Counted from the stretch's first letter, positions 24,080 to 33,671 are shown. The stretch is 64,000 bases of DNA from Undibacterium umbellatum (GCF_014284125.1 NZ_JACOFX010000004.1:186001-250000); one strand, 5' to 3'. Numbers and translations: made by a program. The notes: a model not told the origin generated them from the sequence alone.

Positions 24080-26098
24080 TCAGGCAACAATAAAGTTGGC
24101 AATTTCGCTTTGCAGGGTTTCTGCCTGTTGCGTCAGTGCGCCTGCGGCTGCGGCGGTTTCTTCGACCAGGGCAGCGTTCTGTTGGGTATGTTCATCCAGT
24201 TCATTGATGGCAGTGGCGACCTGCGACACACCGGTTGCCTGCTCTTTAGAGGCAGAGGCAATTTCGGTCAGGTAGGTATTGATCTGGCGGGCGTTGTTGA
24301 CCATGGTGTTCATGGTGGCACCAGCCTTTTCTACGACGACGGTGCCACTGTTGATCTGATCGACGCTATTGGAGATAAGGCTCTTGATCTCTTTGGCGGC
24401 ATCGGCACTGCGATGCGCCAGGCTGCGCACTTCGCTGGCAACCACGGCAAAACCACGGCCTGACTCACCTGCGCGGGCCGCTTCTACGGCGGCATTGAGC
24501 GCAAGGATATTGGTCTGGAAGGCGATGCCGTCAATCACAGAAATGATGTCGCTGATCTTGGAGGACGATGCATGGATATTGTGCATGGTGTCCACCACAT
24601 CGACGATGACCTTGCCACCTTCTTCTGCGACGTTGGCGTTGTCGGCGGCAAAGCGTGCCGCCATCAGGGCCTTGTCGGTGGTGTTGTTGACGGTGCTGCC
24701 GATTTCTTCGATGGCGGCGGCTTGCTCTTCCAGCGAGGCTGCGGCATTCTCTGAACGCGATGACAAATCCAGGCTGGCAGAAGAAATTTCGCTGCTGGTG
24801 TGGTGCAGGGCGCGCGCCGAGTGGCGCACGGTGCGTATCAGTTCATGCAGGGCATTATAGGTCCTGCGCAGATCGACGATCACATCTGCTGTTTCGTCCT
24901 TACCCCACGGTGCAGCGGGAGAAACCCGCAAGTCGCCCCCCGACATTTCATCCAGATGCTTTCTGATTGTCTGCAACCCGCCGCGCGTCACCAGAAAGAA
25001 GCTGTAGAAGAAATAGGCTGCCAGCAACATGAAAAAGATAAATAGACCAAATCCTGTATATAGTGCGTTTTTCATGCTTGCGATGCGGTTTGCGAGAATT
25101 TCATCAAGCTCAGCCAGCATGTGGCCTGCCAGTAGATGTTGCTCCTCTAAAGCCTTATTCGCATGAGAGACGAAAGCGATTTGAAATTCAGGTGAGAAAT
25201 TCTGAGTTTCAACGAAATTTTTTTCAAACACTGTTATAAATGAGGATATATCGCTACTGATTTTTTTTGTATCCACTTGCTTCGCCAGAGCGGGATCGGC
25301 TCCCACAGCTTTTCCAAGCGCTTCCTGTAAACCTTCAAATTCATTTGCTGCAACCGCATGCAGACTGATCAGCTCCACACTCTGCTTAGGGCTGACGTTG
25401 CCACGTTGCAATGTCGCAATGCCCATACCACGCAACAAGCCCGTCTGATCAATCACCTGTGGCATATGGCCTAAAGATGCATCCATCAGGTAGAAGCTCG
25501 CAACTTCTGGGTCCAGGGTCAAGTTTGAACCATCGGTCACGAGGCCCATCAACTCGAGCAGGGCTTTTATATGTTTGCCATGGACTAGTAGAACTTCATC
25601 CACCGTCTTAGCAGAGGCTGTCTCAGCATAGGCTGCCTGGACTTGGGCAAAGGCTTTCGCGCTGCCAAAATCAGCCCCATATTTTTTTTCGGCTTCCGCC
25701 AATTTGGCCTGCAATACTTTCAGTTTTTCTTTGGTCGCTTCAACCGTGGCAGCAGCTCCTGCGTTGGCAATTGCAAGGCCAGAGTCTCGGCGTAATTGCT
25801 GGGCATAGTCGATCATCTGAAAAACAATCTGATTGTATTCGACCCCTTGTCTTTCTTTAGCCGAGAAATTGATATTCTCAAGCGTCTGTTTCACATAATG
25901 CCAAGAAATCAATGACATGGGGATCAAAAACATCAGGCAAATGACAGCCGCTTTTGACTTAAACCGCAAATTGCGCATCAAGACCACACCCATGCTCCAG
26001 ATTCCAAGGGCGGCGAAGGCGGAATCATATTTGGGCTTGGCAGATGGCGCGGCCAAGAATTGTTTCAGTTCCGCACTGGCTCTGACAATGTTCGACAT
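24080..26098 (-). CDS. Methyl-accepting chemotaxis protein, 672 aa
   Basis: The signalling hairpin is unmistakable: [20 protein letters not shown] and [20 protein letters not shown] are the kinase-control tip, flanked by methylation helices with Glu/Gln pairs ([18 protein letters not shown]). Two membrane segments (residues about 53-72 and 360-382, [20 protein letters not shown]) enclose a roughly 290-residue helical periplasmic domain, followed by a HAMP linker. About 50 soluble residues precede the first membrane segment, which is unusual and may be an extra cytoplasmic tail. The start at ATG 26098 sits 7 bases after AAGGA and is preferred over GTG 26104. There is no CheB/CheR pentapeptide at the end. 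The ligand is unknown. Confidence 0.95.
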   Translation of the reverse strand: MSNIVRASAELKQFLAAPSAKPKYDSAFAALGIWSMGVVLMRNLRFKSKAAVICLMFLIPMSLISWHYVKQTLENINFSAKERQGVEYNQIVFQMIDYAQQLRRDSGLAIANAGAAATVEATKEKLKVLQAKLAEAEKKYGADFGSAKAFAQVQAAYAETASAKTVDEVLLVHGKHIKALLELMGLVTDGSNLTLDPEVASFYLMDASLGHMPQVIDQTGLLRGMGIATLQRGNVSPKQSVELISLHAVAANEFEGLQEALGKAVGADPALAKQVDTKKISSDISSFITVFEKNFVETQNFSPEFQIAFVSHANKALEEQHLLAGHMLAELDEILANRIASMKNALYTGFGLFIFFMLLAAYFFYSFFLVTRGGLQTIRKHLDEMSGGDLRVSPAAPWGKDETADVIVDLRRTYNALHELIRTVRHSARALHHTSSEISSASLDLSSRSENAAASLEEQAAAIEEIGSTVNNTTDKALMAARFAADNANVAEEGGKVIVDVVDTMHNIHASSSKISDIISVIDGIAFQTNILALNAAVEAARAGESGRGFAVVASEVRSLAHRSADAAKEIKSLISNSVDQINSGTVVVEKAGATMNTMVNNARQINTYLTEIASASKEQATGVSQVATAINELDEHTQQNAALVEETAAAAGALTQQAETLQSEIANFIVA

Positions 26099-26272
26099 AC
26101 TCACGTCCTTTTGATACGAAGTTTAGCGCTATGGAGGGAGCGAAGTGTGCATGAAATGTCTCCTGAGACACACAACCCGGCTTTGATGCAAAAACTGACC
26201 ACGATGCTGCCGCTTGCTGCTTGATGACTTACTTAGCTGATGCAAAATTTGAAACCGTGTTGCACTATCTGA

Positions 26273-26689
26273 TTACTCGTGAGGATGCCAGCTCATCACA
26301 CGCCGGAGTTCTCGCTCCAGTGCGTCGATCTCCAGAGGTTTGCTGACATAGCCATCGGCTCCCGCGGCGCTCAGTCTGGCTCTGTCCGTTGGTTCCGCAT
26401 GACCAGTGACCATGATGACACGCTGATGCCTGCCGTTAACCTGCTCTTGTTTGCGCAATGAGGCAAGCGCCTGCAAGCCATCCATATTGGGCATCATGAT
26501 ATCCATCAGAACCAGGTCAAAACGTCTTTTGGCTAATGCAGCCAGGGCCTTTTCACCGTCGTCAACCACCACACCAGTGTGGCCCAGACTATTGAGCAGG
26601 ATAGTGGCGAGCCTTTGCATGAAGAAATCATCATCAGCCACCAGCACATGCAGTGAAAGTGCATTTTTTCCAGTGCCTGTATCCCCCAT
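26273..26689 (-). CDS. Single-domain response regulator (CheY-like), 138 aa
   Basis: A stand-alone receiver domain. The acidic pair is ADDD near the N-terminus, the phospho-acceptor is Asp in DLVLMDIMMPNMDG, the Thr is in VIMVTGH, and the Lys is in YVSKP. There is no output domain, so it acts by protein-protein contact, like CheY or a phosphorelay intermediate. It lies 170 bases upstream of the chemoreceptor gene in the same direction. No histidine kinase is visible in the window. About 30 codons preceding the start in another frame look protein-like (KLIKNRFDILAEDC), so an upstream gene may have been truncated, but I could not assign it. Confidence 0.92.
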   Translation of the reverse strand: MGDTGTGKNALSLHVLVADDDFFMQRLATILLNSLGHTGVVVDDGEKALAALAKRRFDLVLMDIMMPNMDGLQALASLRKQEQVNGRHQRVIMVTGHAEPTDRARLSAAGADGYVSKPLEIDALERELRRVMSWHPHE

Positions 26690-27017
26690 GCCTTGCAGTC
26701 CTCTGCCAAGATATCAAACCGGTTTTTGATCAGTTTCACCGCATCGCTACTGTGTTGATCGACTTAAAACCAGGGCGAGGAGGCAAATGAAGGTGTTTCT
26801 TCAGACTTGCTTATTGAGTACTTAGCTTACCCGAAAAAAAGTAGAAAAATACGACTTGCACCAAAAATCCACACACGATAATGTCATTAGCAACAATCGT
26901 TGACATCCCTTGCATTTGGCAGTTTCAATAATACAAGCACAACATTGCACATACACATTGTAGGAAAATCATGCAATATTGCAATATTAACTTTCATTAA
27001 ATCTATCTCATCACCCC

Positions 27018-27824
27018 ATGCCCGCCAGCCGACCAAAACAATTCACCCTGCTGCCCTGCCACTTGCCTGGCGTGGAAGCAGTGCGGGCGCAATCCCGGCA
27101 CCGCTTTGGGCGGCACATGCATGAGCAGTTTGGCATAGGCGTTCTGGTGCAGGGTGCGCAAAAGTCCCTGAGCAGGCTGGGCATGGTCGAAGCCATGGCG
27201 GGGGATACGATTACTGTCAACCCTGGCGAAATCCATGATGGCACGCCGATAGGGGATAGCGGGCGTAGCTGGCAGATGCTGTACTTTGAACCGGCGCTGA
27301 TCGCCAGCCTGATGACCGATATCAGCGAAGGTAAAATGGCCCAGGCCGAATTTCGCCTGCCAGTCATGCGTGATGCACATATCAGAAAAGCAACGCAGGA
27401 ATTGTTTGCGACGATGACTGCAACACCGCATGTGGCAATGTTAGCAGAAGAACAAATGCTCTTGCTGTTCGCCAGTGTCATGCAACAGCCTGCCGTGCTC
27501 GGCCAGACGACGCCGACTGCCATACACCATGCACGCAGCCGCATTGATGACGACCCGACCGCCATCCTCAGCCTGCAAGACCTGGCGCAGCAAAGTGGCA
27601 TGAGCCGCTTCCAGCTCTTGCGCGCCTTTGCCAAAGTCACGGGCATGACGCCGCATGCCTATCTCCTGCAACGCCGCCTGCACCACGCCCGCCGCCTCAT
27701 CGATGCCGGCATTCCGCTGGTACAAGTCGCCATGGACAGCGGCTTTGCTGACCAGAGCCATCTGACGCGGCTATTTGTGCGCAACTTCGGGATATCGCCA
27801 GGGGCTTATAGCACCAAGCGATAA
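27018..27824 (+). CDS. AraC-family transcriptional regulator, 268 aa
   Basis: The C-terminal 100 residues carry the two AraC helix-turn-helix motifs (LSLQDLAQQSGMSRFQLLRAF and IPLVQVAMDSGFADQSHLTRL) and the family signature ending FVRNFGISPGAY. The N-terminal 150 residues form a cupin-like sensor domain (HMHEQFGIGVLVQGAQ, VNPGEIHDG). The gene lies 75 bases before an EamA-type exporter in the same direction, and regulators of this subgroup often control such exporters (inference). The start at ATG 27018 lacks a clear ribosome-binding site. The upstream region is A+T-rich and probably contains the promoter. Confidence 0.92.
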   Translation: MPASRPKQFTLLPCHLPGVEAVRAQSRHRFGRHMHEQFGIGVLVQGAQKSLSRLGMVEAMAGDTITVNPGEIHDGTPIGDSGRSWQMLYFEPALIASLMTDISEGKMAQAEFRLPVMRDAHIRKATQELFATMTATPHVAMLAEEQMLLLFASVMQQPAVLGQTTPTAIHHARSRIDDDPTAILSLQDLAQQSGMSRFQLLRAFAKVTGMTPHAYLLQRRLHHARRLIDAGIPLVQVAMDSGFADQSHLTRLFVRNFGISPGAYSTKR

Positions 27825-27898
27825 GCTGCAATTTTATTCAAGACACCGCAATTTCAAACTGGCACGCTGTGGTTTTTTCATCCATAGAGAGGCAGGCA

Positions 27899-28849
27899 AT
27901 GTCAGAGAAATTAGTGGGATATGCATATTTGGCGCTGGCGATGTTCGTCGTTGGCAGCACGGTAGTGGCCAGCAAAATCATAGGCAGTGACTTGCCGGCC
28001 TTCACCGCAACAGCCCTGCGCTTTGCCATCGCCTTCCCCTGCTTTTTAATCTTGATGTGCGTCACCGGTACGCGCCTGCCAAAGCTGGGTAAGCGGGACT
28101 GGTTCTTGCTGGTCTTGCAGGCCGGGGCTGGCAGTGTCGGCTACACCACATTGCTGATCGCCGGTATGCACCTCACATCTGCCGCAGATGCCAGCGTCAT
28201 CATCGGCACCCTGCCCATTGTTTCTGCCGCGATTGCTATTGCTGTTTTAGGTGAAAGGCCACATGCCAGCTTATTGCTGGCGGTGCTACTGGCAGGTGCA
28301 GGGGTATTGTCGATTGCAGTCAGGGAAGACGGGTCTGGTAATGCTGGTCAGCATTCGCTGCTTGGCAACGCCCTTATTTTTGCTGCTATCGTCTGCGAAG
28401 CTTTGTTCATCCTGCTCAATAAACGCCTGAAGACGGCGATACCACCACTGGCCTTGTCCACCATCATGACGGGCCTGGGGCTGGCCTTGTCCATCCTCCC
28501 CGCCCTGTTTGAAATGGCATGGCAAACACCCGTCAGCAACAAGGCAATCTGGGCCGTCATCTACTATGCAATAGTGCCGACGGTCGCTGGCTTTTTGCTG
28601 TGGTATGCCGGTGCCGCCAAAGTCAGCGGCAGCGAAGCCGCCCTGTTCACCGCCCTCGCCCCGGTATCTGCTGCGGTGCTGGCAGTTGTGGTGCTGGGTG
28701 AGACCATCAGTGCCAGCCAGATCACGGGCATCACCTGCGTGCTGCTGGCGATAGGCGGGATGGCTTTGTTGGGCAATGGTCGACCTGTGTTTTTAAAAAG
28801 ACCAAAAATCTCACCACAGAGACATGGAGACACGGAGACACCGAGATAA
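27899..28849 (+). CDS. DMT superfamily (EamA) transporter, 316 aa
   Basis: Ten hydrophobic helices in two EamA repeats. The first repeat contains LALAMFVVGSTVVASKIIG and the typical TALRFAIAFPCFL; the second contains EALFILLNKRL and GSEAALFTALAPVSAAVLAV, with LGETISASQITG at its end. Such proteins export metabolites or amino acids. I chose ATG 27899 (MSEKLVGYAYLAL) with ribosome-binding site AGAGAGGCAGGC. The last 15 or so codons (after VFLKRPK) are written by a dispersed palindromic element, so the native C-terminus has been replaced. The AraC regulator upstream is the probable regulator. Confidence 0.92.
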   Translation: MSEKLVGYAYLALAMFVVGSTVVASKIIGSDLPAFTATALRFAIAFPCFLILMCVTGTRLPKLGKRDWFLLVLQAGAGSVGYTTLLIAGMHLTSAADASVIIGTLPIVSAAIAIAVLGERPHASLLLAVLLAGAGVLSIAVREDGSGNAGQHSLLGNALIFAAIVCEALFILLNKRLKTAIPPLALSTIMTGLGLALSILPALFEMAWQTPVSNKAIWAVIYYAIVPTVAGFLLWYAGAAKVSGSEAALFTALAPVSAAVLAVVVLGETISASQITGITCVLLAIGGMALLGNGRPVFLKRPKISPQRHGDTETPR

Positions 28850-28966
28850 CACCGAGATAATTAATTAAGCGCGTCGTACCCAAATGCCAGTGGTGGCAAG
28901 CAAACTCTCTAAATACTTCTCTGTGCTTACTCTGTGTCTCTGTGCCTCTGTGTTGAGCGGTCTTGA
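28799..28966. repeat. CTCTGTG palindromic element, copy A
   Basis: Left arm GACCAAAAATCTCACCACAG followed by AGACA-type repeats; right arm with TCTGTGTCTCTGTGCCTCTG and end TTGAGCGGTCTTG. The arms are imperfect inverted repeats around a roughly 70-base core. The left arm encodes the C-terminal tail of the EamA transporter. It is inverted relative to copies B and C. Confidence 0.75.
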
Positions 28967-29072
28967 ATGCGCTCGCCGCTTCCTCAGATGGTTCATCGAG
29001 CCCCGTCTTATGCAAAACCGTGTACATTATGCATCTGTCCAAACCAGCCACCACCCATAACAGGGCTGTGCC

Positions 29073-30380
29073 ATGTTCACAAAAAAAATGCTCCCCTTTT
29101 GCATCGCCTTAGCTGCCAGCGTATTGACCGTCACTGCCAGCGCGCAAAGTCTGTCACCGACTGAGCAGCAAATCGTCGCCGCAGTGCATGCCAGATCAGA
29201 AGCGGCCCTGCAATTACTGGAGCGCAGCGTCAACATCAATAGCGGCACACTCAATCATGCAGGCGTGCGTGAAGTGGGCAAGCTGTTTCGTGTTGAGCTG
29301 GATGGCCTGGGTTTCAAGACCAGCTGGTCTGAGATGCCCGCCGCCATGAACCGTGCCGGGCATTTGCTGGCCGAGCGCGAAGGTAGCCAGGGCAAGCGGG
29401 TGCTGATGATAGGCCATTTGGATACTGTCTTTGAAAAAGACAGCCCCGTGCAATTGTGGGAGAGAAGAGGCAAGCGCGTGCGCGGCCAGGGCGTGAATGA
29501 CATGAAAGGCGGCGATGTCATCATGATCGAAGCCCTGCGCGCCCTGCATGCCGTGGGCGCGCTCGACAATACCCGCATCCAGGTCATCTTCAGCGGTGAT
29601 GAAGAAAGCGCAGGCCATCCCATCGCCACCTCACGTGCTGATCTCATCAATGCTGCCAAACGCAGCGACGTGGCACTGGCCTTTGAAGGCACGGCACTGG
29701 ACAACCAGGGCAATGCCACCGGCACCATAGGCCGCCGTGCATCAGGCGGTTTTGTGCTGGATGTAAAAGCAAAACAAGGCCATTCTGCCACCGTGTTTAG
29801 CCACACTGGCTATGGTGCGATCTATGAAACTGCGCGCATACTGAACAGCTTTCGCGAGCAACTGATAGAGCCTGACCTGACTTTCAACCCCGGCAATATC
29901 CTTGGCGGCACCGAGATCAGTTACGACGGCCAAAACAGCAAGGGCACAGTCTTTGGCAAAACCAATGTCATCGCCCCCAGCGCCCAGGTGCATGGTGACT
30001 TGCGCTACCTCAGTGCAGAACAGGGCCAGCGCGCCAAAGACCGCATGAAAGACATCGTCAGCAACAACCTGCCCGGCACCAGCGCCAGCATACGCTTTAG
30101 CGAAAACTACCCGCCCATGTCCCCCACACCCGGCAACTACGCCCTGCTGGACCTGTATTCCAAAGCCAGCTTTGACGCAGGCCTGGGCGAGATAAAAGCC
30201 TTCCCACCGGGTGAGCGCGGCGCAGGTGACATCCAATTCGTCGCGCCTTACGTAGACAGCCTGGATGGCCTGGGTGCCACTGGCAGAGGTGCGCATTCAC
30301 CGGATGAAGACCTGGATATTTCATCGATACAGAGAGCGACCATCAGGACGGCGATTTATTTGTATCGGTTGACGCGGTGA
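29073..30380 (+). CDS. M20-family metallopeptidase (glutamate-carboxypeptidase-like), exported, 435 aa
   Basis: A signal peptide (MLPFCIALAASVLTVTASAQ) precedes an M20 dizinc peptidase. Metal ligands appear in the family order: His in MIGHLDTVF, bridging Asp in GVNDMKGGD, Glu pair in FSGDEESAG, Glu in ALAFEGTA, and His in GRGAHSPDED near the end. The dimerisation domain lies in between (GHSATVFSHTG). The closest well-known relative is carboxypeptidase G2, which removes C-terminal glutamate from folate or gamma-glutamyl compounds; the specificity here is inferred. The export signal places it in the periplasm. It is monocistronic and followed by repeats. Confidence 0.9.
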   Translation: MFTKKMLPFCIALAASVLTVTASAQSLSPTEQQIVAAVHARSEAALQLLERSVNINSGTLNHAGVREVGKLFRVELDGLGFKTSWSEMPAAMNRAGHLLAEREGSQGKRVLMIGHLDTVFEKDSPVQLWERRGKRVRGQGVNDMKGGDVIMIEALRALHAVGALDNTRIQVIFSGDEESAGHPIATSRADLINAAKRSDVALAFEGTALDNQGNATGTIGRRASGGFVLDVKAKQGHSATVFSHTGYGAIYETARILNSFREQLIEPDLTFNPGNILGGTEISYDGQNSKGTVFGKTNVIAPSAQVHGDLRYLSAEQGQRAKDRMKDIVSNNLPGTSASIRFSENYPPMSPTPGNYALLDLYSKASFDAGLGEIKAFPPGERGAGDIQFVAPYVDSLDGLGATGRGAHSPDEDLDISSIQRATIRTAIYLYRLTR

Positions 30381-30498
30381 GGAGCGAGGGAGAGATGTAA
30401 GAACAGCGATCATCCGGTGGTGCGCATGGCGCACCCTAAAAAAAGTTCCTGATACAAAAATGACAGACGAGATAATCCAACACACCGAGCAAAGTCGC

Positions 30499-30526
30499 TG
30501 GATGCCGGATCAAGTCCGGCATGACG
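30499..30526. repeat. GCCGGA-TCAAG-TCCGGC palindromic interspersed repeat
   Basis: GGATGCCGGATCAAGTCCGG and the following CATGACGG form a short inverted repeat. This motif is familiar to me as a widely dispersed intergenic palindrome in several proteobacteria. It lies in the non-coding stretch after the M20 peptidase gene. Confidence 0.5.
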
Positions 30527-30633
30527 GTTTGGGGGATGTCGCTTTTAATTGTTGCACGCGTTTCCGAGCATCACAATAAGCCGACTCGCTAGCCAGTGTT
30601 GACTGCGCCAAGTGCAATTGCCGTGTTAAAAAC

Positions 30634-30891
30634 TTCAAGGCCACTCAACATAGAGACTCCGGGACACAGAGCAGGCACAGAGATATTTTAGAAGCCCCAC
30701 ATGTCGTGAGCCGCGCGCGCAGTTGAACTCTGTGTCATCTCTATGTTGTAGCAGGGGCTACGTGCGGCGTGCCGCGCGCCTGCGTAACGAAGACTGCTTG
30801 CAAGCAGTCTTTCCCGGTCTCTGTGTCTCTGTGTCTCTGTGTCTCTGTGTCTCTGTGTCTCTGTGTCTCTGTGGTGATATTTTTGGTTTTT
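30634..30891. repeat. CTCTGTG palindromic element, copy B, with seven tandem 8-mers
   Basis: Left end CAAGGCCACTCAACATAGAG; right arm made of seven uninterrupted copies of TCTCTGTG (30818-30873) and then GTGATATTTTTGG. The core differs from those of copies A and C and contains a perfect 20-base palindrome (AGACTGCTTGCAAGCAGTCT, 30791-30810). Orientation matches copy C. Confidence 0.75.
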
Positions 30892-30906
30892 ATCAAAAAC
30901 CCGGCA

Positions 30907-31509
30907 CTACAAATACGGCGCAATATTCCTCATCGCCCGCTCGACATATTCTTCTTTCTCACCCACCGGGGCGACGTAATGGATGGCGCTGGCTGCGGCT
31001 TCTGTGTCTACCAGGCGGGCGATGACCCAGGCGGCCAGGTATTGCGATGCCAGGCAGCCGCCAGCGGTGGCGATATTGCCCCTGGCGTAAAAGGCCTGGT
31101 TGAGTACGTCGATGCCTGCCGCCTGCACCCAGGGCTTGGTGGTCAGGTCGGTGCAGGCTGGCACCTTGTCCAGCAAACCCAGCTTGGCCAGCACGAGTGT
31201 TCCTGAGCATTGTGCAGCCAGCAATTGGCGGGATGGATCAAGCTGCAATTGCGCCATCAGGGCCGCGTCTTCCACCACTTCCAGGGTGCGTGAACCGCTG
31301 CCGACAATGACGGCATCTGCCGTACAGGCTTCTTGCAAGGATATCTGTGACTCCATCAGCAAGCCATTCATGGAGCGTATTTGTGCAGATGGGCTGGCGA
31401 TGGAAACGCGCCAGCCTGGTGTCTTGATGCGGTTCAGTATGCCTAAAGCGATGAGTGAATCAAGTTCATTGAAACCCTCAAAACTGAGAATGGCGATGTG
31501 CATGTGCAT
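30907..31509 (-). CDS. DJ-1/PfpI family protein, 200 aa
   Basis: The first strand is HIAILSFEGFNELDSLIALG, with the conserved Glu of the family (FEGFNELD) near residue 13. The nucleophile elbow is AAQCSGTLVLAKLG, whose Cys lies where the DJ-1/PfpI catalytic cysteine is expected. YARGNIATAGGCLASQYLAA follows the usual C-terminal pattern. The protein is the short single-domain form without an AraC tail, so it is more likely a glyoxalase or isonitrile-hydratase-like enzyme than a regulator. I chose ATG 31509 (MHMHIAIL); the longer frame upstream has atypical composition and a partial copy of a repeat. It is cytoplasmic. Confidence 0.85.
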   Translation of the reverse strand: MHMHIAILSFEGFNELDSLIALGILNRIKTPGWRVSIASPSAQIRSMNGLLMESQISLQEACTADAVIVGSGSRTLEVVEDAALMAQLQLDPSRQLLAAQCSGTLVLAKLGLLDKVPACTDLTTKPWVQAAGIDVLNQAFYARGNIATAGGCLASQYLAAWVIARLVDTEAAASAIHYVAPVGEKEEYVERAMRNIAPYL

Positions 31510-31626
31510 CTTTCTGGGTGAGGATAAAACTAAAGTTGGCCGCTCATTGTCCACTCTGTACCTGCCCTGCGCGTCTGTATTGAGTGGTCTTGATTTCGTG
31601 AGCACAACAAGTTGCGCTCAGCCTTC

Positions 31627-32481
31627 TCAGGTAATCATATCCCAATATTTTTGCGCCATTTCCTCGTCCTCTTCCACGCCTTCGCCATGTTCATACATGA
31701 GGGCCAGGGTTTCTGCAGCTTTGGGGTGGCCGGCTTCTGCGGCGCGTTTATACCATGCCACTGCCAGTGCCATGTCTTGCTCTACGTGGCGGCCAGTAGC
31801 GTGGAAAGCACCGATGTTGTACATGGCGCGAGGATGTTCTGCTTCGGCAGCACGGCGCAGGCAGATGATGGCTTTGTCCTCATTGACTTCGACACCTATG
31901 CCCTGGGAATGATAGATATACAGCTCAAACATGGCATCGGCATTGCCCATGGAGGCAGCCTTGTTGAGCATTTGCGCCGACCTGGCTGGGTTGGCATCCG
32001 TACCAAAGCCATGACAGGTGACCAGTGCCAGCAGGTAGAGGGCATCGCTGTCGTCCTGGTGTTGTATGCACCATTGATGTAGCAAGGCAAAGGCTTGTTG
32101 CGCTTCTTCCTCGGCGCAGTCTTCACGCCGGTAGAACCAGCGATAGCGCATCAGCGGCACAGCAGCAGCATGTTTGCCCAGGGCGATCACTTCCAGCAAG
32201 ACTTGTTCTGCCGCAGGAACATCGGCGTCATCGATGGGGCTACGCACCAGCCAGTCCGCCAGCTCTATGCCAGCCTCTGCCAGGCCAAGATCAAGCGCCT
32301 TGCGCAAGGCGAGCGGCACTTGGCGTGCTTCGTCTACGGGCAGGATACCTATGATCAGGTCGCCACGTTCTATCCGGTTCAGCATGGCGATGGACCAGGC
32401 TTGCAGTTCAGCAGCGTCTGCCAGCGTAGTGCTGGCTGCTATCCATTGCGGTACGTCTTTGGGGTCTATGTTTTGATTCAT
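31627..32481 (-). CDS. Sel1-like/TPR repeat protein, 284 aa
   Basis: The C-terminal half contains three to four Sel1 repeats, best seen in KAASMGNADAMFELYIYHSQ, RRAAEAEHPRAMYNIGAFHA and KRAAEAGHPKAAETLALMYE, each 35-37 residues with the A-x-x-G-x-A spacing. The N-terminal half is helical and less regular. There is no signal peptide, so it is probably a cytoplasmic scaffold. It is the last gene of a minus-strand operon with the 115-aa protein (15-base gap) and the lipoprotein. Sel1 proteins near lipoproteins sometimes function in toxin-immunity or envelope-stress settings; nothing here decides that. Confidence 0.85.
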   Translation of the reverse strand: MNQNIDPKDVPQWIAASTTLADAAELQAWSIAMLNRIERGDLIIGILPVDEARQVPLALRKALDLGLAEAGIELADWLVRSPIDDADVPAAEQVLLEVIALGKHAAAVPLMRYRWFYRREDCAEEEAQQAFALLHQWCIQHQDDSDALYLLALVTCHGFGTDANPARSAQMLNKAASMGNADAMFELYIYHSQGIGVEVNEDKAIICLRRAAEAEHPRAMYNIGAFHATGRHVEQDMALAVAWYKRAAEAGHPKAAETLALMYEHGEGVEEDEEMAQKYWDMIT

Positions 32482-32496
32482 TTTTTTCTCTACGTT

Positions 32497-32844
32497 TTAT
32501 TTCAACATATTATGTCTTAACCATGGCATTTCATTGAGTATGGTGACTTTGACTTCTTCAGTTGCAGCATCGACTTCCACCATGCACAAGGGTTTTGTAT
32601 CCCAGTGATTATCAATAGGTATGCCGTTGACACACATCTCTTCTTCAGGTTTGGCGGGTGGCAAAAGGCTAACTTTGAGGGTCACGCTGTTTCTTGGTTT
32701 TCCTGGGATGATAATGACACCAGAGGTGATGCGTCCTGCCTCATCTGCCGGAATCTGAGTTTCGCCAAGCAGACGTATAAAATGTGCCCAGGCTAGCTCT
32801 TCCAATTCTTGCCAGCGACGTTTTCTCTCTACATGTGGATTCAT
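32497..32844 (-). CDS. Hypothetical protein, 115 aa
   Basis: I do not recognise it. It is a small soluble protein with a charged helical N-terminus (ERKRRWQELEELAWAHF) followed by a beta-rich part (GVIIIPGKPRNSVTLKVSLL). There is no signal peptide and no catalytic motif. The start codon overlaps the stop of the upstream lipoprotein gene by four bases (ATGA), so the two are translationally coupled. The Sel1 gene begins 15 bases after its stop. The tight arrangement suggests the three products act together, perhaps with this protein as a cytoplasmic partner. Confidence 0.7.
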   Translation of the reverse strand: MNPHVERKRRWQELEELAWAHFIRLLGETQIPADEAGRITSGVIIIPGKPRNSVTLKVSLLPPAKPEEEMCVNGIPIDNHWDTKPLCMVEVDAATEEVKVTILNEMPWLRHNMLK

Positions 32845-33596
32845 GATTTGCTCCCCTTCTCTTTACGCCACTCCTTCTGGCAATTTGCATAATTCGCAAA
32901 TTCATAACTGACGCCGACTTCGCCACGGTTGATGGCCTTGGCCTGGGCGAAGACGATGATGTTGAGGATGTTGTCGGGGAGTTCGCGCTCTGTCTTGCCG
33001 CTGGCCCACAGGTAGCCGTAGCTGACTGAACCTTCTTTGAGGCCGACCATCCAGAATTGCGGGCGGCGGGTGTAGATGTCGGTGTTGGCTTTGTCTTTTT
33101 TGAGGCTGGGTTTGCCGTATTGCTGTTCCAGCGCTAGTGCGATGCGGTCGGCAGCGGCTTTGATTTGTGCGCCTGTGCCACTGACAGCGGTAATGGTACG
33201 GGATGCGCCTACCTTGCAGACGCCGCTGATGGGGGCGGTGATGGCGTAGTAGTCACTAAAATCATCTGCCGGTGCCGGGGGCTGGCCCTGGAACAAATGC
33301 CTGGCCTTGTCGGATTTGACAAAACCCAGGCTGCTGGCAAGTTCGGTTTCGCTGATGGCCATGGCAAGGCCGAAGGGGCCAGTGTACTTCGCGATGCTGG
33401 CCGCTAATGGCAAACTGGCCGCTGCGGGCGGGCTTGCCGGTGGATGAGTGGGAGCACTTGCGGGCAGCAGCGCTGTAGCCTGGCTGGCTGTGGCTTGTTC
33501 GGTCGCCGGGCAACCTGTCAGCAGGCAGCATGCGGCTATGCTGCTGATGCAAAGTTGGTAACTAAACAGTTTATTCTGCATGTGCAGTGTTCGCAT
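32841..33596 (-). CDS. Predicted lipoprotein, 251 aa
   Basis: The N-terminus is a lipoprotein signal with lipobox SSIAACCLLTGC; the mature protein would start at the Cys. A Thr/Ala/Ser/Pro-rich linker of about 45 residues follows (QATALLPASAPTHPPASPPA), then a domain of about 150 residues with ATEQ-like beginnings, KVGASRTITAVSG and QYGKPSLKKDKAN. I do not recognise the domain. The linker suggests anchoring in the outer membrane with the domain in the periplasm. Either ATG 33596 or ATG 33581 could be the start. It is first in the operon with the 115-aa and Sel1 genes. Confidence 0.75.
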   Translation of the reverse strand: MRTLHMQNKLFSYQLCISSIAACCLLTGCPATEQATASQATALLPASAPTHPPASPPAAASLPLAASIAKYTGPFGLAMAISETELASSLGFVKSDKARHLFQGQPPAPADDFSDYYAITAPISGVCKVGASRTITAVSGTGAQIKAAADRIALALEQQYGKPSLKKDKANTDIYTRRPQFWMVGLKEGSVSYGYLWASGKTERELPDNILNIIVFAQAKAINRGEVGVSYEFANYANCQKEWRKEKGSKS

Positions 33597-33671
33597 TCAT
33601 TTTCTTGGCCAGCTTTTTTCAAGCTGACAATGTAATGCGTTTATGCCTGTGTTTGCAACAAGCTTGAGAGA

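Noticed and set aside
26533..26739. Overlapping frame before the response regulator, possible frameshifted N-terminus
   Set aside because: The receiver domain is complete without it, and downstream residues of this frame are implausible (HCMCWWLMMISSC).
27011..27646. 211-codon minus-strand frame opposite the AraC gene
   Set aside because: Cys/Ser/Met-rich shadow; the plus strand encodes complete AraC helix-turn-helix motifs.
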